The position numbers were made by a program, and so were the translations under genes. The notes below the pieces were generated by a model. It had not been told where the DNA came from, made no database searches, and saw nothing but the letters and a program-made list of their open reading frames with translations. Shown piece after piece: positions 34,669 to 42,273 of a stretch of DNA of 64,000 nt (the stretch's first letter is position 1; each line of letters opens with the position of its first letter). This stretch comes from Megasphaera massiliensis (GTDB lineage: Bacteria > Bacillota > Negativicutes > Veillonellales > Megasphaeraceae): positions 297,063 through 361,062 of the forward strand of contig NZ_HF954537.1 of assembly GCF_000455225.1 (NCBI RefSeq), in the 5' to 3' direction.

Positions 34669-35064
34669 ATGAAACAAAGCAAGACCCTGTCAGCCCTGGC
34701 CGTTGCGCTGTGGCTGGCTTTTGGTTTTTCAAGCCTGTCGTTGGCGGCATCGCCGTCGGACATCGAAGCGGCCTATACGGTCGGTGCCGTTTCCGATTCG
34801 AATCAGTCCGTAACGAAGGCGGCTACTGAAAAAGGAAAGGCGACGGTAAAGAAAAAGGGCGTCGATAAAAAAATCGTCGTCCGAAAAGAAGGGGACGAAA
34901 GGGGATACCCCTGCCCAATCTTTGACAGACGGCGAATCCTCAGAACTTCAGCCCGTCGCCGTGAGCAGTGTACCCCGGGATGCGAAGCCTGCCGGAGCCC
35001 GCGGCGTCCTGCGGACCTATCATCCGGCAACGGATGCAGCCCCGGCCGAACCGATGGCTATTAA
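34669..35064 (+). pseudogene. N-terminal part of a frameshifted amidase gene
   Basis: This frame supplies a good signal peptide (MKQSKTLSALAVALWLAFGFSSLSLAA) and a hydrophilic Lys-rich linker, then turns into improbable Arg/Cys-rich sequence to its stop. The frame one base over becomes the amidase below. Dropping one A from the A7 run at 34867-34873 would read through as a smooth Ser/Lys-rich linker into the amidase. Dropping one G from the G4 run at 34891-34894 would also restore the frame. So this looks like one secreted amidase gene split by a single-base frameshift, by true mutation, phase variation, slippage decoding or sequencing error. Confidence 0.7.
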
Positions 35065-35635
35065 GGAAACGAATTTCCGCTTCAATGAACCCTTATTGCT
35101 GCGGCCCAAGACGGACATGATCGTCATCCACCACGTCGGCATTCCCGACGGCGATACGTCGGCGGCTGCCATTCACCGAGCCCATTTAGCGAACGGCTGG
35201 GCCGGCATCGGCTACCATTACGTTATCCGCAAAGACGGGACCATCGAACGGGGACGCCCCTTAGCGACGGTCGGAGCCCATGCCCAAGGGCAAAACTATC
35301 ACACTGTCGGCATCAACGTCACGGGGAACTTCGATAAAGAAATTCCCACGCCGGCTCAGCTCCATGCCCTAGAAGGCCTCGTTGCCTGGTTGTGCAAGAT
35401 TTATGAAATCACGCCGAGTGCAGCGACCATCGTCGGTCACCGTGACGTCAATAGTACGGACTGCCCGGGTCAGCACCTCTACGACATGCTGCCTCAGATC
35501 CGCCGCGATGTGGAAAAGCGGATGGAAGGCGATGCTGCTCCGTCTTATGAAGATACCCTGAAAGAAAAGAGCCTCCTCAAGATGAGTCGTAAGGAACGGG
35601 AAGCCTTTATCATGCAGGGCGCGGCGGGACGATAA
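34922..35635 (+). CDS. N-acetylmuramoyl-L-alanine amidase domain (amidase_2)
   Basis: From TTG this gives 237 residues, but its natural N-terminus is probably in the frame upstream. The amidase_2/PGRP fold starts at DMIVIHHVGIPDGDTSAAA (Zn His near 70) and continues with GWAGIGYHYVIRKDGTIERGRP, VGINVTGNF and VGHRDVNSTDCPGQ (Zn His and Cys near 179-186). It cleaves the amide between muramic acid and L-alanine. Without the upstream signal peptide it would stay in the cytoplasm and be useless for wall turnover, which supports a frameshift. It is followed by the mfd promoter region. Confidence 0.82.
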   Translation: MTDGESSELQPVAVSSVPRDAKPAGARGVLRTYHPATDAAPAEPMAIKETNFRFNEPLLLRPKTDMIVIHHVGIPDGDTSAAAIHRAHLANGWAGIGYHYVIRKDGTIERGRPLATVGAHAQGQNYHTVGINVTGNFDKEIPTPAQLHALEGLVAWLCKIYEITPSAATIVGHRDVNSTDCPGQHLYDMLPQIRRDVEKRMEGDAAPSYEDTLKEKSLLKMSRKEREAFIMQGAAGR

Positions 35636-35661
35636 TGTGCCTAGTCGGGACGAATGAACTA

Positions 35662-35724
35662 TGATATAATAAAAAACACGCAAGTATGATGATAATTATC
35701 GAGGGCTTTGGGAAACTAAAGCCC
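35662..35724 (+). promoter_or_regulatory. Extended -10 promoter and leader hairpin of mfd
   Basis: TGA-TATAAT (35662-35670) is an extended -10 element without a clear -35. Downstream, GGGCTTT (35703-35709) pairs with AAAGCCC (35718-35724) in the untranslated leader of mfd. The hairpin is followed only by CCTTTG, so it is a weak terminator candidate at best. It might instead be a leader structure. Confidence 0.5.
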
Positions 35725-35747
35725 CCTTTGTCATGAGGTAAAAAAGC

Positions 35748-38700
35748 ATGAAGCAATTCTTTCAATGGATGAATCAAGATGAAAATATCCGGTCCGCCGG
35801 GGAGGCCTTTTTAAAGCCCGGCTGTCACAGCATCTACGGCCTCAGCGGCTCTGTCAAGAGCGCTCTGGTCGCTAAGGTGCTGCACGAAGGCCCCCGTCAG
35901 GTCGTCCTCGTCGTCCCGTCGCGGGAGCAGGCTGCGGCCTGGCAGGCGGACCTGGCCTTTTTGGCGCCTGACGTAAAGGTTCTCGACTTTCCCGTCGTCG
36001 ATAAGGCTGTCTTTACGACGACGGCTAAAAGTCTCGACCGGATGGCTCGGCAGATGGAAGCCCTGGGCCGTCTGCGCCAAGGGGATCCGGTTCTCGTCTT
36101 GGCTGCGCCGGAAGAAGCGGCACAGTACGTCATGGCTCCCCAGCGCATCGACGATGCGGCCATCGACGTCGAAATCCAAGGAGAATACGACCGCGATGAC
36201 TTGTTGCAGAACCTCGTAGACGCCGGCTATGAACGGGTTGACATGGTTGAACGGCGAGGCCATTTTTCCGTCCGCGGCGACATTGTCGACGTCTTTGCCG
36301 TCAATGAACCGCAGCCCCTGCGCCTGGCCTTCTTTGGCGATGAACTGGAAAGCATCCGCGCCTTCGACGTCGACAGCCAAAAGTCGCTGTATGATGCCGA
36401 ACGGGCGCGGATTTTGCCCGTGTCCCTGACGACGGCGGACGATGAGGAATATACCCTCCTCGATTACGTCGAAGAAGGGACCATCATCTGGGACGAACCG
36501 AACCGGGTCCGTGACGGTCTCAAAAAGGTTCTCAAAGAATCGGACGATTACAAGGGCGTCCTGGCGTCATGGAAAAACATGGTCTCGCCGGAACGAAAAG
36601 TTCCTCAAATCGTCTTGTCCCTCATGGCCCAATCCGTGCCGGACATGTTCATCGACGAGTCTTTCAGCTTTGCTGCCAAGATGATGGCCAGCTTCCAAAA
36701 GCAGTTCAACCTCCTCGAAGAAGAAGTCGGCCATTGGCAAAGCTTAGGCAATACTATCGTCTTCGTCATCAACAGCAGAGAGCGCATTGCCTCCCTCAAA
36801 GCCTGGATGAAGCAGCATGACCTTTCGATTGCTGATTATGACGACGAAAAAAGCGCCGCCGGCGGCATGTATATCGTTGAAGGGGAAATCCACGACGGCT
36901 TTGAACTGCCTTATGCCAAGGTCGTCGCCGTCGCCGAACGAGACGTCTTCGGCACTCAGAAACGACGGTTGCGCCACCGCGTTGCCAAAGGCCAGGAAAT
37001 CAGCGTCTTTACCAGCCTGAAAGCCGGCGACTACGTCGTCCATGAAGTCCACGGCATCGGCCGCTACATGGGCATCAAGACCATTGAAATGGATGGGGTC
37101 CACAAGGATTACCTCGAAATCCACTATGCCGGGAAAGACATCCTCTACGTGCCGACGGACCAGTTATCCCTCCTCCAGCGCTACATCGGCAACGAAGGCG
37201 ATACGCCGAAATTACAGAAGATGGGCGGCTCGGATTGGCAGAAGATACGCTCTAAGGCTCAGAAGTCGATTACCGATTTGGCTGAAAAACTCGTCGCCCT
37301 CTACGCAAAAAGGGAGGTCGTCTCCGGCTATGCCTTCCCGCCGGATACGCCCTTTCAGAAAGAATTTGAAGAAGCCTTTCCCTATGAAGAAACGGAAGAT
37401 CAGTTTAAAGCCGTCCGTGAAATCAAGGACAGCATGGAAAAACCGACGCCTATGGACCGCTTGGTCTGCGGCGATGTCGGCTTTGGCAAGACGGAAGTGG
37501 CCATGAGGGCTATTTTTAAGGCCGTCACAGCCGGTAAGCAGGTTGCCGTCTTGGTACCGACGACGGTCTTGTCTCAGCAGCACTTCCAGACCTTTATGGA
37601 ACGGTTCGGCCCCTTCGGTGTCCACGTCGAAGTCCTCAACCGTTTCCGTTCCTACAAAGAAAAGAAATCGATCCTGGCCCGGACCTTGACCGGCGATATC
37701 GACATCCTCATCGGGACTCACAGCCTGCTCAACAAGAACGTTAAATTCAAGTCCCTGGGCCTTCTCGTCGTCGACGAAGAACAGCGTTTCGGCGTCGCCC
37801 AAAAAGAAAAATGGAAGGCCTGGGCCGCCCATATCGACGTCTTGTCCCTCAGTGCTACGCCGATTCCGCGGACCCTCCACATGTCTTTGGTCAACCTGCG
37901 GGAAATGTCGGTCATCGAATCGCCGCCGACGGACCGCTTCCCGGTCCAGACTTACGTTGCTGAATACGACGCCCGCATCGTCAGTGACGCTATCATGCGC
38001 GAAAAGAGGCGGGGCGGCCAGGTCTTTTTCGTCTATAATCGTGTCGCTTCCATCGAACGCATGAAGGACGAACTGCAGGCCCTCCTGCCTGACGTAACCA
38101 TCGGCATCGCCCACGGTCAGATGGCCGGCAGCATGCTCGAGTCGATGATGTTCGATTTCTATGAAGGAAAGTACGACGTACTCCTCTGCTCGAGCCTCGT
38201 CGAAAACGGCCTTGACGTAGCCAATGCCAATACGATCATCATTTACGACGCCGACCACTTCGGCCTGTCTCAGCTCTATCAGATGCGGGGCCGCGTCGGT
38301 CGGAGCCACCGCATGGCCTATGCATACTTCTTGTACCGCAGGGACAAGGTTTTGTCTGAAGTCGCTGAAAAACGGCTCCAAGCCATCAAAGAATTTACCG
38401 AACTCGGTTCCGGTTTTAAAATCGCCATGCGCGACCTTGAAATCCGCGGTGCCGGCAACCTCCTCGGTCGGGAACAGCACGGCAACATCGCCAGCGTCGG
38501 CTTTGCCATGTACTGCCATATGCTGGAAGAAGCCATTGCTAAGGCCCAGACCGGGAAAGAAGTGGAACCGCCGCCGCCGGAAACGGTCATGGAAATCCAC
38601 GTCGACGCCTTTATCGACAACGAATACATTCAAAACGGCGGTCAGAAAATCGACATGTACCAGCGCTTGGCTGTCGTCTCTTCGAAAGAAGAGCTGGACG

Positions 38701-39032
38701 AACTGCGCCGCGAACTGGAAGACCGCTATGGCCGACCCAGTTCGTACGTCGAAAAGCTCCTTCAGGTGACGGAAACCCGTCTCGAAGCCAAGGCTCAGGG
38801 AATGGTCCTCATCGCCCAGAAGAAGGACGTCCTCGAAATCAAGTGGCGCCGCGTCTCGGACATGCCCGATTTGACGAAACTCGAAAAGCCCCTGCGCAGC
38901 CGCTTCCGCCTCGTTCCCAGTATACCGGTCATGGTCCGCGTGTCCCTTTCCGGTATCGCCGATATCCTCGACTTTATCCAGACCTTGCTGACGGCTTTTT
39001 CCTCCCTTCGAAAGGAGGATTCCCGTGACTAG
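35748..39032 (+). CDS. mfd: Transcription-repair coupling factor Mfd
   Basis: 1094 residues. A UvrB-like N-terminal region is followed by the RNA polymerase interacting domain (DYVVHEVHGIGRYMGI, near 428), then helicase motifs: Walker A GDVGFGKTEVA (K581), DEEQ (676-679), LSATPIPRTLHMS (near 703), and the motif VI region QMRGRVGRS (near 845). A C-terminal TRCF domain follows. It removes stalled RNA polymerase and recruits UvrA. At 1094 residues it is a little shorter than E. coli Mfd (1148). The next gene overlaps by eight bases. A 630-codon antisense frame across it is a codon-bias artefact. Confidence 0.96.
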   Translation: MKQFFQWMNQDENIRSAGEAFLKPGCHSIYGLSGSVKSALVAKVLHEGPRQVVLVVPSREQAAAWQADLAFLAPDVKVLDFPVVDKAVFTTTAKSLDRMARQMEALGRLRQGDPVLVLAAPEEAAQYVMAPQRIDDAAIDVEIQGEYDRDDLLQNLVDAGYERVDMVERRGHFSVRGDIVDVFAVNEPQPLRLAFFGDELESIRAFDVDSQKSLYDAERARILPVSLTTADDEEYTLLDYVEEGTIIWDEPNRVRDGLKKVLKESDDYKGVLASWKNMVSPERKVPQIVLSLMAQSVPDMFIDESFSFAAKMMASFQKQFNLLEEEVGHWQSLGNTIVFVINSRERIASLKAWMKQHDLSIADYDDEKSAAGGMYIVEGEIHDGFELPYAKVVAVAERDVFGTQKRRLRHRVAKGQEISVFTSLKAGDYVVHEVHGIGRYMGIKTIEMDGVHKDYLEIHYAGKDILYVPTDQLSLLQRYIGNEGDTPKLQKMGGSDWQKIRSKAQKSITDLAEKLVALYAKREVVSGYAFPPDTPFQKEFEEAFPYEETEDQFKAVREIKDSMEKPTPMDRLVCGDVGFGKTEVAMRAIFKAVTAGKQVAVLVPTTVLSQQHFQTFMERFGPFGVHVEVLNRFRSYKEKKSILARTLTGDIDILIGTHSLLNKNVKFKSLGLLVVDEEQRFGVAQKEKWKAWAAHIDVLSLSATPIPRTLHMSLVNLREMSVIESPPTDRFPVQTYVAEYDARIVSDAIMREKRRGGQVFFVYNRVASIERMKDELQALLPDVTIGIAHGQMAGSMLESMMFDFYEGKYDVLLCSSLVENGLDVANANTIIIYDADHFGLSQLYQMRGRVGRSHRMAYAYFLYRRDKVLSEVAEKRLQAIKEFTELGSGFKIAMRDLEIRGAGNLLGREQHGNIASVGFAMYCHMLEEAIAKAQTGKEVEPPPPETVMEIHVDAFIDNEYIQNGGQKIDMYQRLAVVSSKEELDELRRELEDRYGRPSSYVEKLLQVTETRLEAKAQGMVLIAQKKDVLEIKWRRVSDMPDLTKLEKPLRSRFRLVPSIPVMVRVSLSGIADILDFIQTLLTAFSSLRKEDSRD

Positions 39033-40602
39033 CTTTTTACGCGGCGCTATGGTCCTCACCGTAGCCGGCATCGTCGTCAAGATCTTAGGCGGGTTGAACC
39101 GCATTTTCTTATCGCGTCTCTTAGGCGGCGAGGGAATCGGCCTCTATCAGATGGCCTATCCGGTCTACATCCTGCTCCTCAGCATCATCGGCGCCGGTAT
39201 TCCCATTGCCGTGTCGATCATGATTGCCGAACAAGCGGCCCGAGGCCATTACAGCGGCGTCCGCCGCATCTTTCACGTGACCTTGGCCTTTATGACCGTC
39301 GTCGCCGTCCTCTGCGGCCTGGCCCTGCCTTTTGGAGCCCAGGCTATGATCGAGTTCGGCATCGTCCGCGACAGTCGTGCTCTGCCGGCACTGGCCGTGT
39401 TAGGGCCGGCCTTAAGCTTATCGGTCATCGTCTGCTGCTTCCGCGGCTATTTCCAAGGTCTGCAGCTCATGACGCCGACGGCTCTGTCCCAGATGGCCGA
39501 TCAATTCGTTCGCGTCTGCACGATGCTCGTTCTCGCCTGGATTTTCCTGCCCAGAGGTCTTGAGTGGGCGGCGGCCGGTGCTTCTTTCGGTGCCGTTCCC
39601 GGGGCAGCTGCAGGGGTCATCCTCATCGCCTTCTTATACTATCGGCACCAACGGACGCCGCTGCCCGATGACGACGGCGTCTTCGTCATCCAGTCGGCGC
39701 GGCACATCATCCGCCGCCTCGTCGTCTTAGCCGTTCCCGTAGCGGCAGCCAACATGCTCCTTCCGGCCGTAGCCAGCATCGATCTCTTTATCGTGCCTCT
39801 GCGGCTGGAAGCGGCCGGTTACAGTACCCATGAGGCGACGGCCCTCTATGGCTACCTGACGGGCATGGCCAACGGCCTCGTCCAATTGCCGGCAATCTTG
39901 ACGATTTCCTTGGCGACCAGCTTAGTACCGGCCGTTTCAGCGGCCTTTTCCCAGGGGAGAAGGGACGTCGTCCTGTCCCGGACCCATACGGCGATGCGCA
40001 TTGCCAACGTCATTACCATCCCGGCCTGCTTGGGGCTGGCCGTGTTAGCCGTGCCCATTTCACGTCTCTTGTATGCTACGCCGGCTGCCGGGCCTGCTAT
40101 CGGCGTCCTGTCTATTTCGGTCTTTCTCGTTGGCCTCCAGCAGATTACCAGCGGCCTTCTGCAGGGCATGGGGCGGACGGCAGTGCCGCTCTACAATATG
40201 GCCGCTGCAGCTGTCGTTAAGATTTTCTTGAGCTGGCACCTGACGGCCATTCCCTGGCTCGGTGAAGTCGGGGCCGCTTGGGCGACCAATGCCGATTTAG
40301 CTGTGGCGACGGCGCTGAACCTCTATTTTGCCCGCCGCTTCGTCGGCTACGGCGTCCAGTGGGGCTATGTCGGGCGCTTGTTCCTGTCGGGGGCTGCCAT
40401 GGCTGGTACGGCTTGGATCATCCACCACAGCCTGCTCAACCTGGTAGGGAATACGTTGGCCACCATCATGGCCATGATGGCTGCTACCGTCGTCTATCTC
40501 ATCGGCATCTTTGCCTTCCGGGCCGTTGCCGTAACGGACCTTGCCAAACTGCCCGTCATCGGGTCGAAACTTGCCGCCATGGCTGAAAAATTAGGGAAAT
40601 AA
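39025..40602 (+). CDS. MurJ/SpoVB-like lipid flippase
   Basis: A 525-residue polytopic protein of the MOP superfamily (polysaccharide biosynthesis / SpoVB) with about 14 membrane helices. It starts TSFLRGAMVLTVAGIVVKILGGLNRIFLSRLLGGEGIGLYQMAYP, typical of SpoVB. The GTG start is set by AAAGGAGG seven bases upstream, inside the mfd end. mfd next to spoVB is a conserved Firmicute arrangement. In this probably non-sporulating lineage it would flip lipid II or another undecaprenyl-linked precursor. Followed by an intrinsic terminator. Confidence 0.88.
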   Translation: MTSFLRGAMVLTVAGIVVKILGGLNRIFLSRLLGGEGIGLYQMAYPVYILLLSIIGAGIPIAVSIMIAEQAARGHYSGVRRIFHVTLAFMTVVAVLCGLALPFGAQAMIEFGIVRDSRALPALAVLGPALSLSVIVCCFRGYFQGLQLMTPTALSQMADQFVRVCTMLVLAWIFLPRGLEWAAAGASFGAVPGAAAGVILIAFLYYRHQRTPLPDDDGVFVIQSARHIIRRLVVLAVPVAAANMLLPAVASIDLFIVPLRLEAAGYSTHEATALYGYLTGMANGLVQLPAILTISLATSLVPAVSAAFSQGRRDVVLSRTHTAMRIANVITIPACLGLAVLAVPISRLLYATPAAGPAIGVLSISVFLVGLQQITSGLLQGMGRTAVPLYNMAAAAVVKIFLSWHLTAIPWLGEVGAAWATNADLAVATALNLYFARRFVGYGVQWGYVGRLFLSGAAMAGTAWIIHHSLLNLVGNTLATIMAMMAATVVYLIGIFAFRAVAVTDLAKLPVIGSKLAAMAEKLGK

Positions 40603-40611
40603 TACAGATAT

Positions 40612-40648
40612 AAGAGGATTGCCTTCGTAAGGGAATCCTCTTTTTTTT
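40612..40648 (+). terminator. Intrinsic terminator after the flippase gene
   Basis: AAGAGGATT (40612-40620) pairs with AATCCTCTT (40634-40642), with a T8 run to 40648. The stem may extend inward past one mismatch. Confidence 0.88.
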
Positions 40649-40649
40649 C

Positions 40650-40704
40650 TTGCTTTTGGCAAATCCCTTTGCTATACTATAAGAAAATGGTTGATTCAAT
40701 CAAC
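40650..40704 (+). promoter_or_regulatory. Promoter and MarR operator
   Basis: TTGCTT (40650-40655) and TATACT (40673-40678) are separated by 17 bases. GTTGATT-C-AATCAAC (40690-40704), a perfect 7-1-7 palindrome, lies just downstream over the expected transcription start, 20 bases before the marR start codon. Position and symmetry suit autorepression by the MarR protein encoded next. Confidence 0.78.
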
Positions 40705-40723
40705 TAATAAAGGGGACAATAAG

Positions 40724-41185
40724 ATGAATTACTTATGTGTCGGTCACGATTTCGGGGTTATCAATATGCGGTCCCAGGCCTATATTACCGAAGCCTGTCA
40801 GCCTTGGAACCTGTCTTATTCAGAATACGTGACCCTCATGACCCTCTATGATTTCGACGGCTCCAGCCAAAGCGAGCTCTGTAACGAAATGAAAGCCGAT
40901 AAGGCCCTCGTCGCTCGCAGCCTGAAAACCTTGGAAGAGAAAGGCTACGTATGCCGCCGCCAAAAGGACGGCGACCGGCGCTTTAAGTTTATCTATCTGA
41001 CGCCTAAAGCCAGGGATATTCAAGGGGAGTTGGCGGGATTTTTAGAAACCTGGATTACCTATCTCGTAGAAGGTTTTGATGAAACGAAGCGCGATGAGCT
41101 GCTTACCATGCTGCACGCCATTGCCGAGCGGGCTGATGAAGCCGATATACGCGCTGTGAAGAAAAAGGGGGAGATGATACGATGA
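40724..41185 (+). CDS. MarR-family transcriptional regulator
   Basis: 153 residues. A winged helix-turn-helix core occupies about residues 25-110: EYVTLMTLYDFDGSSQSELCNEMKADKALVARSLKTLEEKGYVCRRQKDGDRRFKFIYLTPKAR, with the DxRR wing motif. It is the first gene of an operon with an RND adaptor and pump, so it most likely represses them until a toxic ligand binds. AAAGGGGAC precedes the ATG. An in-frame upstream start would lie inside the palindromic operator and is less likely. It overlaps the adaptor gene by four bases. Confidence 0.9.
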   Translation: MNYLCVGHDFGVINMRSQAYITEACQPWNLSYSEYVTLMTLYDFDGSSQSELCNEMKADKALVARSLKTLEEKGYVCRRQKDGDRRFKFIYLTPKARDIQGELAGFLETWITYLVEGFDETKRDELLTMLHAIAERADEADIRAVKKKGEMIR

Positions 41186-42273
41186 AAGGGTGGCATATGA
41201 AGTACATCCTCGCCGCAGCTGCCATCGTGGCGGCCGTGACTTTAGCCGGCTGCGGCAGTGAGCAGACCGCGGCCGAACCGGATCAATTGGTAAAGACCAT
41301 GGAAGTCGGAAAAACGAATGACAGTACGGCCGGTACCTATTCGGGGACGGTAAAAGGGCGCTATGAAAGTAAGCTCTCTTTCCAAGCCGGCGGCCGGATT
41401 ACGACGCGCAACGTCCAGCTCGGCACGCGGGTCAAGGCCGGTGACGTCTTGATGACCGTCGATCCCAAGGACATCATGCAGGCCGTCAACCAGTCTCAGG
41501 CTCAGGTCGACGCGGCAGCGGCCCAGCTCCAGCTGGCGGCGGCTAATCTAAAGCGTTATAAGGAACTTTACAGCTCCGATGCCGTCAGTGCCGCCGACCT
41601 CGATCAGTTCCAAACGGCCTATGACCGGGCAGCAGCCCAGTATAATCAGGCTCAGGCCGGTCAGCAGGCCCAGGACAATCAGTTGTCTTATACCCGGCTT
41701 ACGGCCGATGCCGACGGCGTCATCGCTGCCGTCACTGCCGAAGTGGGGCAGGTCGTCCCGGCCGGCCAGCCCGTCGTCACCTTGGTCCATGACGGCGATT
41801 TAGAAGTCACCATTAACGTACCGGAAAATAAACTTTCCGACTTTCCTGTCGGAAAAGCCGTGACCGTGTCCTTCTGGGCCCTTCAGAACCAGACCGTGTC
41901 CGGCGTCGTCCGCGAAGTGGCGCCTATGGCCGATGCCGTATCGCGGACCTATGAAGTCAATATTACCCTGCAAAATCCGCCCCAGGGCCTGCAATTGGGC
42001 ATGACGGCATCGGTTGCCAATGCCGGTGAAGAACGGGCTGCCGCCGATACGGTCGTCCTGCCGTTATCGGCTATTTATCAGACCGGCAGTACGCCTCAGG
42101 TCTGGGTCGTCGGTAAAGACAAGACCTTGTCCCTGAAAAATGTGTCCGTTGAAACCTTTGGCGACAACAGCGTCAAGGTCACAGGCCTTCAAAAGGGGGA
42201 TATCGTCGTTACGGCCGGCGTCCATAAATTACGGGCCGGCGAAAAAGTCCGCATTGAGGGGGACGATGTATGA
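41182..42273 (+). CDS. RND efflux periplasmic adaptor (membrane fusion lipoprotein)
   Basis: 363 residues. A lipoprotein signal with lipobox LAGC (Cys near residue 18 counted from the second Met, 23 from the first) is followed by the MFP pattern: a lipoyl half (YESKLSFQAGGRITTRNVQLGTRVKAGDVLMTVDPKD), an alpha-hairpin (AQVDAAAAQLQLAAANLKRYKELY) and barrel domains (LEVTINVPENKLSDF). It links the inner-membrane pump to an outer-membrane channel. No TolC-like gene is nearby. ATG at 41182 fits the GGGGGAG site; ATG at 41197 is possible. It overlaps the pump gene by four bases. Confidence 0.91.
   Translation: MKGWHMKYILAAAAIVAAVTLAGCGSEQTAAEPDQLVKTMEVGKTNDSTAGTYSGTVKGRYESKLSFQAGGRITTRNVQLGTRVKAGDVLMTVDPKDIMQAVNQSQAQVDAAAAQLQLAAANLKRYKELYSSDAVSAADLDQFQTAYDRAAAQYNQAQAGQQAQDNQLSYTRLTADADGVIAAVTAEVGQVVPAGQPVVTLVHDGDLEVTINVPENKLSDFPVGKAVTVSFWALQNQTVSGVVREVAPMADAVSRTYEVNITLQNPPQGLQLGMTASVANAGEERAAADTVVLPLSAIYQTGSTPQVWVVGKDKTLSLKNVSVETFGDNSVKVTGLQKGDIVVTAGVHKLRAGEKVRIEGDDV

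Noticed and set aside
35703..35730. Intrinsic terminator before mfd
   Set aside because: The 7-bp stem is followed by CCTTTG rather than a T-run and lies downstream of the mfd promoter, so it is more likely a leader structure.
37212..39104. A 630-codon open frame on the minus strand opposite mfd
   Set aside because: mfd is certain from its motifs. The antisense frame has no ribosome binding site or family features and arises from the strong GTC/GAC/GCC codon bias, which leaves the reverse frame free of stops.
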